DNA from: Gymnorhina tibicen
Taxonomy: Eukaryota > Chordata > Aves > Passeriformes > Artamidae
Direction: 5' to 3'
Assembly: GCA_013399875.1 (NCBI GenBank)
Contig: VXAZ01008133.1
Span: 166,183-230,182 of the forward strand
Length of the DNA: 64,000 nt
Under the pieces are notes generated by a model. That model saw only the letters and a program-made list of their open reading frames with translations, had not been told where the DNA came from and searched no databases. The translations under genes were made by a program, and so were the position numbers. Positions 45,741 to 59,000 of this stretch are shown here, in pieces (position 1 is the first letter of the stretch; each line of letters starts with the position of its first letter).

Positions 45741-47194
45741 ATCCACTGTTTTATTATAACTACAGATTGTGTCTGATTGAAAGTCATTAAAAACGTATGT
45801 AAAAATATGGAATAAAAAAAGAAAGTAGTTTTTGCTCTAACTGTTTATGTATAGTACACTTAGTTTCTCTAAAGCAAATCAGTGGAGAGAGGGGAGGAAC
45901 AACAGGGAAACCCAAAATAATAAACAAACCATTTTTAAGAGATGTTATAAAACTCCTGAGATTCAATTGTAAGGGCACTTTCTCCTAGAAAGATGACAGC
46001 AATTATCTTCCCGCAAAGAACAAGAGAAAAACAGGGACACTCTCCTGCAGTTCAAAATACTAGCTGTAATTTTCAATCTTCTTTTTCCTCTGTCCTCAAG
46101 AAACTCAGATAAAGTAAGTGGTGTGCTCTACCAGGTACCACCAAAGGAAAAGGTACACAAATTATCCAGTCTTGGTCAGCACTAGTGGCACAGACCAAAG
46201 CCCCATGGTCATTAAAAGGACATTTCACATAATGGTTTTGCCCATGCTTCACCTTTTCACACTCTGGGGCAGATCAGAGCCTGCAAGCTCCTGAATACTT
46301 TTAAGGGATGATTGCAGAGATTCTGTGGGAAGACCTCAGGGGTGTTCAGACAGACCAGTGGATTGCAGTTTACTGGTGGGCTTGGCTCTGGGACTGGTGC
46401 TCAGCAAAAGGAGGCATTGAAGCACACAACCAAGCAATACCATGGTATTGCTCCTGCAAGTTCTCCCTCCCTGTAGCTAATGCAGCTGGAAGGGTTTCTG
46501 CTCATGCCCATGTTGCTGAGCAAGACGGTAGGTGGCATGCCAGAATGCAGCCTCTTTCACAGCCAAGTGGGTGGTGGCTTCACTCTGACCAGCCTTCCTA
46601 TAGTAGCAGTAAGGGGACTCATTCCTTTCCTCCTCCTGTTCCTCCTCTTGAATTTTTCTTCCCGTTTTCAGATAATCCCCAAAGTTAAATTTAGGAGACA
46701 CTTGTTCATGCATCCTGACCCTCTTCCTGGAAAGTTTGCTTCTTGCAATGTAGTGCCCAACAGAGCTTGAGTTTTCCTTAAACAACATGTTAGAAACTCG
46801 GAGGGGAAAAGAGCTGAGCAATTGCCATTGAAGCAGTAATAATAGCAGAAAGGATGTGTGGAAAAGCAAGTGATTCTGGATTTCAAGCATAGGAACAACT
46901 CTTAAACCTCAGTCCCATTATCTCATATTTCTGGTTTAAACAAGGCACAAGTGAAAACCAGAGGACACCAACAGATGTGGTTAATCTGGAATTTAAAATG
47001 AGAAGCATGTTTTCAAAGCTAAGACATTTGTAAGATATATTTCCCAATTTATAGTCCATCACTTTTTTATATATGCAAAACAATAAACATTTCTCTTGGG
47101 CAACAATTCTACAGATTAGTACAGACAGAAAGAACTTTTTCAAATATTCAGCCTTGGTTTTCCATTTCCTATAATTATCCCAGGATTCTTAGCT

Positions 47195-47237
47195 ATACCC
47201 TAATTATACCCTAGGTATATAATTAATACCCTAGGTA
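47195..47237. repeat. ATACCCTA cluster
   Basis: ATACCCTA occurs at 47195, 47206 and 47226. The last two are in the longer ataccctaggta, exactly 20 bp apart, with the palindrome CCTAGG inside and AT-only DNA between. It is a small local duplication with no assigned role. Confidence 0.75.
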
Positions 47238-50000
47238 CTAGCCTAAAATAATCTTCTCTATCCTTGCTGTCTGCACCCATCTAATTCTCCGGGGAAGAAA
47301 AGATGTTAATAAAATAGATGAACTATTGTCATTTTTTTCCCCAAGGCTTTAATAGAAAAGAGAGGACAGCTGAAGGGCAAATGGAGATTCTTACCAATTC
47401 TAGCATCTTTTTACACAACTCTTATCTTTTCTCCAAGCTTTAGTAAGTTGTAGGCCTTTTTCTCCCAGTTCTCACTGCCCTCAATATGCGTGTTACCAAA
47501 CTTAGTCTGGTGTTTATACTTTACTATAGTCATGAAAAATAACATTTAACCAGCGGACAACATTACAGCAGAGATGTTACTCAGTAGCTAGAGAGATGCC
47601 ATATGAACCATTCGTTTCTGTCCTCTGGATCTCAAGGATAGATTCTTTCTGAATGTGCTATGGTCCAATACGTGGAGAAACTTTTCTACAGGAGAAAGCT
47701 TTTTGTACCTCTCTAGTCAGCCAGGTGTTATCTGCAGCTGTAAATAGGGAGAAGTGTGGAGTACAGGTTGCAACAGTGTCCCACTAAAGCAGACAGATGA
47801 AAACCTTCCATGTTCTTCTTCTTTTTTTTGCTTAATCAATCAGCTCTGCAAGATATGACATTAACACATTGATCAGTTTCGAGAACAGCATGTGAAATAA
47901 TTGTTTACTTTTGACCAGTCTCAATTATATCTTATCTACACTAGGTCACATAGTCTATCAAACCTTTAACTTAAAATAATGGCAATGGTTATTTGGAACT
48001 GGCAAATGCAATGTTATGAAAGGTTAAATTTAAATGTCCCTGAGGTCAAAAGTATTTAAGGATAATCGAAGTACTGGTTTGAAATACAGCGTAGTTAGCT
48101 ACCAGATGAAAATGATTTTTCTTGCAGCAATTACCATGGTAGTCCCAGAAGGGGTTTGTTATGTTAAAACGGCACTGAAACTCCAGAACTGTTCACACAC
48201 AGGTTTTTAGGCTGCTTTGGAGGGCCTGCTGTTTGCTTTTGTTGGCAGGCATGACCTGTATGTTTATTTTATTCCTTCTTTACTTCACATGGTGAATTCT
48301 GTTCTCTGCGTGTATGAGAGGATTACAAGCAATAGATGTGAAAGTTTCTGTTTACCTACAAGGCATGTACAAACAGAGGACCTGATCCAAACCCCGTTAT
48401 CATCAGTGGAAAGTTGAGTCATCATCTCTGAAAGTCTAGCTGCCTTTTCAAGGTACCAAATACAAATATATGTTCTTCAAGCACCATATTTGAAAATTTA
48501 AAAGATATTCTTTATGGGGGGGAAAAAAAGATGAAACTGTTGGTTTTTTTAATTTCCCTGTAGTTGGTGGGTACTTTTTGAAGGGCAACCTTCTGTTTGA
48601 CTGAATTCAAGTGTTAAAGTTATATGTCATCAAAGATTATACCATGGCTGTGGCTGGAGACCAGTTTTCCCTGGAAGGATTTATGAAGCTGTTCTTTCAG
48701 TGACTCCTAGCAATGTGCAAAACAATTCTCTGACACACTCACCCTTATTGTGAGTGTACTGCTCATAATCTGTATTTTTCAGTGAACATAGAGAATGCAA
48801 AGCAATGTCAGCATATCATTTGCCAAGAAAAGAAGTGAGGGAGACCCACAGAACGAGGGGGTCAGCCCGACAGCAAGGGTGGAAAAGAAGCACACTATAT
48901 CATACATGCTATACAGCATGGAAATAAGTTTTCACATGGTGCATGGGAGACCTCATCACATTCCTCTCCAGGGAGCCAGCAGGAGGTAAAGAGCGAAACA
49001 GCTTTTGTGTAACACATGAGCACATCCTGTAAAGAGCATATATAGATGGTGAATCTCTCTAAAAACTGATACTTAGCATGCTAAGCGAACAAACAAGCAG
49101 CTGAATACATGTAAATTAGATGAATGGCTTGGGTATAGGAGACAGGAACCCCATAAGTCAAATGATTCCCAGCTTCCAGAAGGATTTGCATATAGCATAA
49201 GGAGGGACCTTCTGCAGATGCAGGTTTGCTAGCAGGGTGTGTGCCTGGGGAGCTGCGCCTTTGTGGAACTGTCTGATTGGAAGAACAAATTAATAGACTG
49301 GAAAAAAAAAATCCACTTTCAAAACTTCAAAATGCAAGTGCCTGGATGCAATGAGTTCATTTTCTTGCCCTGTGTGTTAGTAGATTGTACTTTTCTGGTT
49401 GAAGCACCTTACTTTCCTGCTCAGATACTCTATGTCAGCAATCAAACAGTATTTCCTATCAGTGGGAGCTATGAGAAAGAGACAATTCCTGTGGTTGGGC
49501 ACTGGAATGGGATGCAGTCCCTCAATCAGTGCTTGCCTCTGTTGCTCATTTATTAAACAAGAAAAACAATTCCAAGTTGTTTGTAAGGTCTTCAGAGTAA
49601 GAATTGCCCCTAGTGTCTATCAGCACAAGACCTAGCACACTAGATGATATGCTTGCTACGTGACTCTGCTCTGCAGACAGAAATAATAACCTTCAGGAGG
49701 AGGCCTCTCTCACTATACTTTTCTTTTCACAGAGTAGAGTTGTACTCTGCTGATGCTGAGTCAAAAACATGCACTTTTCTTCCATATTCATTACTGTGCT
49801 ATTTGGAAGGCTCAAGGACGTGAAGCGAACTTTAAGCTGAGAAGATGTTAACAGAATGTAGACATGAAAATCAGTGTTTCTGCCTCCATCTGTTTCTTGG
49901 GTCTCAAAAAACACAAGTGCCTCTGTAGCACAGTCAGTACAGTGACAACTTCTGGGCCCAGTGGGCAGACATTTTTCACATCCTTTTTTTCAGAAAGACT

Positions 50001-53000
50001 GCCAATACTAAAACCTTGTCACTGCCATTTGTAGTGCGCTTTTAATTTAACACATCAAGATAAAATTGTTTCAGCCCACTGCCCAGCACTCGCCACCATG
50101 ACTACTGATCTGAAGCAATGCTCTCAAGCATAAAGAAAACTGGGGAGAGAGCCTGCAAAATTGTAAAAAAAAAAAAAACAACCCAAAACAAAACCAGAGC
50201 AGATTAAATTAGAGTTCTAACACAGCTTACCGAGCTAGACACTATGACCCTAGTCTTTTGGTCTTCCACATGTTCATTTGATAACCAGGATAGATAATAT
50301 AGCTCCAGTGTGGACAGAAAGAGAGGGAGGGAAGATTGAGAAGGTGGATGCAAGCTGTTAGGGCACCATAGTGTCATGTCCATCACCTAGTAACCTCAAA
50401 TCTCCGTCCTTGCCTGTTACAAAGAAATGTCCATATCTGGAAATTAATGTACTGCTCTCCAGCTTTTTTGTGGGATGTTCTCTGGAGGCTTGGAAGCAAT
50501 TCTGCTGAACTAAGTGACTTCCGCCTTACTCCTCTATCTGAGCTGGTTTGCATTGCTGGGAAGTCCTTCAGATACTTGAGTACACAGTCTCATAATCACG
50601 CTGAGATGTTGTCCATTTGGGCTATCTTCTGGCACTGTGCCACCTCCACCATGCAGAAGGCCTAATGAAAGTGAGAAATTGAGTTTGTTTTAGAGAAGGC
50701 TCTGGGGTTTTTTTGCCAGACCTGCCAACATCACAATTTAGGTCAGCCTGAAACTTGCTCCAAATTGTCATAAAAACCATCTGGGACTGAAGCTGTAGAG
50801 TCAAGTTAGCAGTGGTTTCACTACTGCTCACCTCTTCTCTGCTGAGTTATCATCACAGGATGGACAGAGGAGCCAGAGTGGACATGCAATTTATTACCAG
50901 GCAAGACAGATGAAGAACAGTTTGTAACTTATCAAGTGGTTCTACACAATCCTTTGATCTGTGTTACCCACTCTATTGTTAACACCTGTGCAATGCTCAG
51001 TAAAACACTCCCACAAGCCCTTTTTGGTATCTCCAACGTGCAGTCTGTTATATTTCCCGTCGATGATGCAGTGCATAACTCATTTAGAGGGGCATGTGAA
51101 GTGTTCATGAATGACAAATTAAGATTTAGTTCAAACATCCCTGATGGGGTCTTGGTGCATTTACCAGGTTTATAGATCTGTTTCCTGGGAATGTACCTTA
51201 TAAAGTTGCATTTGTGGGTTGTTTATTCAATGAACAAAGTGATCCATTATGTTTTTGTCACTGTTTTAGACAAGAATGGAAGGTAGGGAAATGAGGGTTG
51301 TAAATATCTCTTCTTCCTGATTTTCACGAGAGTGAAAGTTGAAGTACAGCAAATGGAATAATCTGTTCAGGATTGCAAACTGAAGCAGAAGAACACATAG
51401 TCAAGTGCATTTAATTGTGTCCTACTTCTTCCGTCTTGGGAATTTGGAGAAACAAAATATTTCTAAAAATCTTCGGTTAATAAAATGTTATACAGGAAAA
51501 TAGAACACAAAATTCTGAATGGAGAAAAATTTGTTTTAGCTTTAATTATCTCAGAGGTTGTGAATGGTGATGGGATGAAAAGATTATCCCTCCACCCCCT
51601 TCTTTGAGCAATTCTTTGGAATTTCTGTTGCTATCCAGTGTGGAATGTGGTATAGAGTTTCCAAACCAGAGGGCAAAAAGAGCTGTCAGCCTCATAAAAT
51701 CATCTCATTTTGATAAACTTTTATTGCTATTTTGAAGACCAAGTAGGTTTTGCTAATGTGCCTCTGGCTTCTGTAAGCATCAAAAACTTCTGATTTTTCT
51801 CTATTGCTAGCTAGATTTTTGCTAGTACTAAACACCAGAGTTACTAAACAGTACAGTGGGGAACTAGATGTGGTTTGCAACGTCAGTGTGAATTTTTGGG
51901 TTTTTTTTTTTAACCAGAATGTTATGCATCTCTGCATAACCACAACTCTTATGATTTCACTCTCGGGCTAGCTATCAAATAATTCTCTAAATTAGAACAA
52001 AGAAAAGATTTATTGAAAGTTCTCAGCCCCAGAGAGGCCAATGGACACCAGCAGGATGAAAAATGAAGTAGTGGCTTTAATTCTATGTGGACAAGCAAGA
52101 TGCTTTGTGAAAGTCCAGAAGAAGCTGAGGGAAGATCAAAGTTCTTTCACCATTACTGTGAATTGCTTTCACCATTTCACATTTCTAAAGAAAATTTCTG
52201 TGTTTGGATCAATTTTCCATGGATGGCCTCAAGAACTTCAAAATCTTTTACAAAGTCATTTCCTTTGGAAAAATAAAGACAAAACTTTCCAGGCCCCTTC
52301 TTGCCCCACTGAAGGGTAAACACTTATTCTTGAGTGCTGTGGGAATAAATATGCAGCACAGGCTGCAATAGCACTGGGATTGCTCTGAAGGTTGTGTATT
52401 TCACATACACGCTGCACTTCAGGCTTGGCAAGATTCAATCGTTTTCCCTACTTCCCTTTCCAGTACAGACGCAAAATATTCATTGATGTGGGTAAAGATG
52501 TGTCAGGAGGCAATGTGTTCATTCCCTCTGCCATGGGGAGTTGTTCTGCAAAGTTGTTAGTCTCTGGTAGCTTAGCTGATTCCTTTCCCTGTGTGTTGCA
52601 GGAGCATCCAGAAAAGCTTACAAGATACTTAGGGTAAAACCCTTTCCATTTGCATCATAATCATGTCTGGCTCAGGCAAATTCAGTGGATTTAATGTGGT
52701 AAAAAAGAAACTTCCTGTTCTGAGCTCTCACTCTCTCTCAAAACAGATTGATCAATAGAGCAACACAGTAAGAGCGAAGACCTGTTTTCAAAGAGGAAAA
52801 TATCTTGTGAATAAGCCACTGGCCTGAAACTCAAGAAAATGTCTTTGCTTATCACATGTTTGCTGACAGAGAATCCTTGCAAAATGCTGGATTTCCAAGA
52901 ACAGATTGCTGAACTCCTACTTTCATCTCAGGAAAACTGCAGCCAATAAATCATAAAACCAGAATTACAGAGACTTTGTTTTGGGGTAAAATCAAAACTA

Positions 53001-56000
53001 GAATTAAACATTCCACTTTCAGAAGATAAACCTCTAATCCTGGGCTATTGGGCCAATGAGCCATAGCCAAAAAGTAAATTTCACCATAAAATAAAGGGCA
53101 AATTATTTGGCCCCATTTGGCTGTCAGATTTTTTTCCCCTTTTATGCACTGTTCCTTTAGAGCCCCATATCCAGAGGCAGCTGTGGTCAGATTGTTCTCA
53201 TATTCTGTTTATTCTCCTCCAAGCTCCTGACAGTTTAGGGCATCATCAGGATGAATGCTTAAGAGCAAAACTTTACTCTTTGCTACTGATGAAATTTAAG
53301 GGTCAGGTAGCACCAATCTCATTCCAGAAGATACTGGAATGAAGCAGTTTGAAATACTGTGTGCTTCAAACCCTTTCTGCTTCTCACTAAAAGAAAGGTG
53401 AAGGACAATATCACTAAGAAGACGAAGGACATAGAAGTCTGTATTTACATAATTTACTATTTACATAACTTGGAATTTGAATTTGGTCTCCAGTCAGGAA
53501 GGATTTTTTTCTCTATGTAAGTTTGTTACAAAACTGGGAGGAATTTTGTTTTCCTGGTAGTAAGATATGGCTTTTTCCAGAAGTATGTCTTTTAAGAAAT
53601 GCACTCACAGCTGGCTAGTGTACTGGTGATATCCCTGTCCTCTCCTGATCTCCCTTTGTGACACATTACAATTTTGTGGATGTTGCCTTTAAGCAAGTGT
53701 AGAGAATATAGGGAAAGATTTTGCAGGTTGCGAAACACAAAATGGGCGTTCTGTGACCACTCACCAGACAAAATGTCTCCCAGAGGTTCCTGTGACTATG
53801 GGGAAATTACGTCCAACATTCCTATGCAGCCTTTAAAAAGAAATTTTGAAATTTAAATATTACTTTGTTTTCCATAATTGCAGCAAACAGCTGTGATCAA
53901 CATTCAAGTAGACCAAAGAAAAAGATCTTTCAGTCTTAACATTTTTCCTAACAAGTTAACTATCCGTGACAAATTTCAGATATGTGCTACTCCAGTCCCC
54001 TCTATTAGAATTCATTCCATGCTGTGGATTTTAAACTTATGCTGTCAAATTTAGTCATATTGTATTTTACAAGAGATTTGGTGCTTGTTTGCTTCATTCT
54101 TCTAACTCAGGCTCATTCATTCTTGGAGATAGCCTCTTCCGTCAAAAAAGGAAAGGAGTGTGAACTTTTTGTAGTAAGGGTCTCTTAGGCATCACTTTAA
54201 AGACAGATGCAGCAAGAAATTTAAAATTACAAAAAATTACAGAGGAAAAATGAAGAGTCTTTGATGATTCTTCTTAATAAACCAAAATGGCTTGGTTCCA
54301 AGTCTGCAAGAACTCAAGTTTTAAAAGGTCTGTATTTTGAGCTTTCTGTGTTCCAATCCGTCGCAAATATGGGAGCCCAGACTGATGATCCACTGCAAAA
54401 TACTCATTTCTGGGGACATGAAAGATAGGTGCCTCTGATGACAGTTGTATGAAACCCAAAAACCTTTCCTACAGTGGAGCGATTGCTTAATACCCTACTA
54501 AATTATACTCCTGCCTCTGAGTACGACTATTAGAAGTGATCCTTAAAGATATTTGGAGACTATGGTTTACGTGTAAGGCAAACAGATTGCATTTGTAACA
54601 TTTAACACACAATAACGATAATAAAACACACTGACGTGGGTTTTCTCTGTAAACAGTCTTCTCTGAAGATAGAGCCAGTGAAATGTTTTGAGAACTTTGA
54701 CATTTATAGCTGTATTTATAATCTCTTTTGGATCATTTCCTCATGGAATCACATGTTTGTGTATTTTAAATTCTCTGGAGAAATAAAAATGTTTAAACAA
54801 AATAATGATGTGATAGGCACTTTATGAGGGCTTGTTCAACACGCGCACATGTACAAGCAAGGCTGGGTTTGTTCTGAAGTCAGTGAGTGGGAGTTTTGGA
54901 AGTGGATATCAGGGAGAGAGCCTCTTCATTGGAATGATTAAAAACAGAGGAAAAAAGCAAGGATACCCAGGCCTGCCACAGAAGATGGGACTTGCTGTCT
55001 GAGAAGTAACATGGCAGTTGTTACGCTTGCTGTACCAATATGAAAAGGAGGTAAAGAGAAAGGAGATACACTTATGTTCATATGCATACATATGCCTCGA
55101 CATGTGTAAATGAATTCACGCTGGCACACATCACATAGGCACTTGTATTAGTGCGTAATTCACAGTAGATAATTTATTTGCCAGTCTTTCTACTAATGGC
55201 ACATACGTGAGCAGACTGCTTTTTTTCTAAATGTGATTCTCATACCACAGAATAAGAGGAGGGTTTTACTGTATAGTGAAAGCACAGGTATTTATTGTGA
55301 ATATTTGACACTGGATGTTCAAATTCTGGTTGTGTCCCTTCACTGTTATGGACCACACAAATCACGTGGTTTTTTCCTATTTCTCAATCAATGTCATCAT
55401 AGTAAAAAGTAAAAACTAAAAATACTTGTTTCATTAAAAAAAAAAAGTGAGAACTATTTCCAGAGGAAATGTACAGATGAATAGGATTAGACTTGGATAA
55501 GTTGGATATATTTTTCCTGGGCACTCCGACCTAACTTAAGGCATCATTCAGCTGCATAGTTAGATTGTCACCCATGTTCCTCAGCCCACAAGAAAGAAAT
55601 TAGTCATTACAGCGGGAGACAGAGAAACTGCCTGCCCAAATTCAGGAAGAAAAAGCCCTGGGAGGCCTGTGCCAGTATTGCCTTCAGCATAGCTATGTCT
55701 TCACAACCCAGACCCGTATCGCCTGTAGAGTCTGGTGGAGGGGGATTGAATGCCACATTCCAAGAGCAATCACATATCTCAGTTCTTCCAAAGTGCTAAA
55801 AAATTGTATAAGCACGGAGAAGCAAGTTCATTTTTAAACTCAAGCAAACGCTCACCCAGAATATTTTACAATGCTCAGTTTAGCTTTCTCTTCTATTTTT
55901 TTCATATTCAAACAGTATCACAAGCGTGTCAGGAGTGTTTCTAAAAAGAAAAGAAGATACAAAGAGCTTGTGAGCCCTGGAAATTTTTTTCTATGTCAGC

Positions 56001-59000
56001 TTCAAAATTCTCACCAAAGCTGTGTAAGAAGCTCGCTAGAACAGCACCAGATGCTCAAGTGTCTTCACTAGTTGGAAAATGATAGCAATTCAGGAGCTAC
56101 ACATAGCTCCCATTGAAGTCAGGGATATCAGATCCCCACTGATAGAAGGAGTCACTGGATGAAACCCCATCTTTGTTAAGTAAGTTTCCCTGTCTACCTA
56201 CTAGAGAAAAAGAAGTAAATATGGTTCAAAATAGAGGTTGTTCCAGAAGGAATCCTGAGTTTTTCAAGTTTAATAGATGCTCTTGTAATACAGACCTTTT
56301 CTTCTGGGGATTTCACAATACTTGGAAAGACAGAACTGTTTGCAACTCTTCCCTGAAAAATAAAAAACTCAACTGTTCTTTCTCTCAAATGTTGATTTTG
56401 CTCTTGTTCCTAGCAGCAAATACATATTTTGTTCTGTGGTATATAGTGAAACCTAGGGAAACCTCAAACAGCAGAGGAAAAGCACAGAGATTCTGGGACA
56501 AAACGTGTCATTATTTAGCATATTAGCACCTGAATATGTCTTAAAAGACAAGAATTGCTTTAGCCCTGGCTTGTGGATGAAGAAGAATTGTCACTAAGAA
56601 GTAGTTTAAGGAATGGAATGACTTAAGCAGAGATCTCTGGGGAAGGGAAGAGAAAGCAGAGGGTAGAAGTCTAGCATATAAAGCTCATGTAAATAAAGCA
56701 CTGACCTTTACTTCTGACACTGTTTCAAGTCCAGCTTTCTCTCTTAAGTAGGAGTAGACAAAGGTTGGTGGAGAGGTTTATTCCCCTGTGACCTGTGTTA
56801 GGCCCATCAGACATCCCAAGGGAAATGATTTGAAAGGTCACAATATAGCTGCTGGCTATCTTTTAGCTGTGGAAGGGCCTCCAAACTTCACTATATATAG
56901 AGTCCTCCTGATGATTGAAAACTATCATTTGTTGTTGTTTTGACCTCTTAACAAGTTCTCGTCTGGGTTCCAGAAGGTTTAAAGGCTAGGAAATTCCATA
57001 CTGAGCCAGAATGAGCAAGAAGATAGCAATTTCTTGTCAGCTATATCACGCTAAGTACTTTTTGCAGTCTGTAAAATGAAACCATATTCCTCCTCTAAAC
57101 TACTCTGCTGCCCAGCTACATGTAGTCATTTAGTGAAGTTCCCAGTTACTCCTTAAAATAATAGACCCAGTATTTTATAACAGATTGGAAAATCCCACTG
57201 TAGTTCTCAGAAAACTGCAGGAACTGTAATTGTGTAAACAATGTACAGGTAAGAAAAATAATTCCTGTGACTGATGGAGACAGTGAGATATTTAATATTT
57301 TTAGATGGCACATTACAGGCTTTAAAGAAGCCTACATACACCACTATCCACTAAAAAGTTATTTTCTGAATTCCTTTCTCCTTCTTACCATGTGTCAGAT
57401 TTCTTTTTTCCCTCGTGTATTTTCTCTCTTACCTTTCTTTCTCCCATTGTGTTCATGTTCCTACATCCTTCTTTTCCTTCTCCTTGTCTATTCATCCACA
57501 CCAAGTATCTGCCACAGTAAATTACATACTTTTGGCAGAGAACACAGTGTAGGCTAAAAGAAGATGTGTTCCTTTGTTTTTCATCTGGCCAGATCTACGT
57601 GTGCTGAGTGGCTCAGAGATCAAAACCCCAAAACACTTTCTGTAAGCCACTAAACTGTATGCAGTTTTTATTAGAGATGTAAAATGTCTCAGTATTGCAA
57701 ACTTGATTCTCCAACCCCATCCCTGACCAGAAGAAAATATCCCAACCTTTTTTAACTAGAATATATCTACTTAAGTGTATCATAAATGACTGAACTAAGT
57801 GAATCAATAAGCAAGAGGGGGGGTTTCATTTATGGATAGAAAGAACTAATCGGTAGTAATATGATTGTTCTCTGTAGAAAATGGGTAAGGTATAGAGTGC
57901 TGCTGTGGAGACATAGGCAGCATTAGTCACTGTCAATATTCTCAGAGAGTTCTACCCATTGTGATGAAGCTTTATAAATCTTTGTCATGTCTTCAGTGCA
58001 ATAGACACACAAATCTACTTACAGTTCAGGTAACATATTAACATAAATAGCCAAGTACCAAATAGGATATCTGACAATTTCTTTTCAGGAGTAGGGGTTA
58101 GATTATTAGGTGATATTGTGCTGTATTATCTTCTGGTTTTTTTCTTCAATGATCAGTGTGTACAAGGAAGAAAAGCAGATTTAAGAGATATTCACAAATG
58201 GCATTAAAAGTAGATTGAACCGTAAAACAATATGCATCATTTAAATATGATGTTCATGTCTTCCATTTATTAGAGGTGCTTCTCACCTGAATCCTTTCGG
58301 AATGTTATTCAGATAACAAGCTTTTTTCTTAAAGGTGTTTATTGTATCCAAGCTGATCATACTCTTATGAGTCCATTCTGGGTCTGATCCTCTTTAGCTG
58401 CTAACTGACACAAACCTGTTGACATTACATAAATTCACACTAACTGATCCTTTGGTCCCTTCTCATCCAGGGCTTGGATGCAGTTGTCTCTTTTATTTCT
58501 ACACCAATCATGTCAACGTCTAGGAACTGATGCCCAAGAGCTATAGGAATATAACTCGTCTGGTCTAAGCTATTTTTGAGTCATATTGCAGAATGATTAG
58601 ATTTGGTTCCAATTAGTAAAAGTCACAACTGCTGTAAAAATCCACCTATGGTGTCAGCTCAGGGCTGAGACTGGCCCCTGTTTTATATATTGGCATGCTG
58701 ATTGGCTAGTATTATCTCTTTCCTCTCTCCAGCTCTTGTCTTTTCAGGCAATGCTACTTACACCTTACACATCATGAAATGTCATCAATGGGGCACTTGT
58801 GACTATGAAAAGAAGATGAGCTAGTAAGTCAATAAATTATTTTCAAAGTATAGTAAGTGTCTGGCCCCATCTGTCAGCAGCACACAGTGTATATTTCTGA
58901 GTTCCTGTTTGTGATAAAATATTATTTTAGCAGATGTTCCCAGAGGCAGAAGGATTTGACCCATAGTCCCAACAAGCCTGAGATAAAGACATACAATGAT

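Larger units (their letters stand above)
41477..50000. other. Intergenic, no gene seen
   Basis: No supported gene. A GC-richer patch at 43150-44330 yields the longest frames (43542-44060 plus, 172 codons; 42933-43421 minus, 162 codons). These overlap frames on the opposite strand and carry no family motif. Simple repeats include an ATA microsatellite (45687) and an ATACCCTA cluster (47195). A stretch near 48379 (cctgatccaaacc...atcagtgg) resembles another old palindromic amniote repeat, but weakly. Confidence 0.6.
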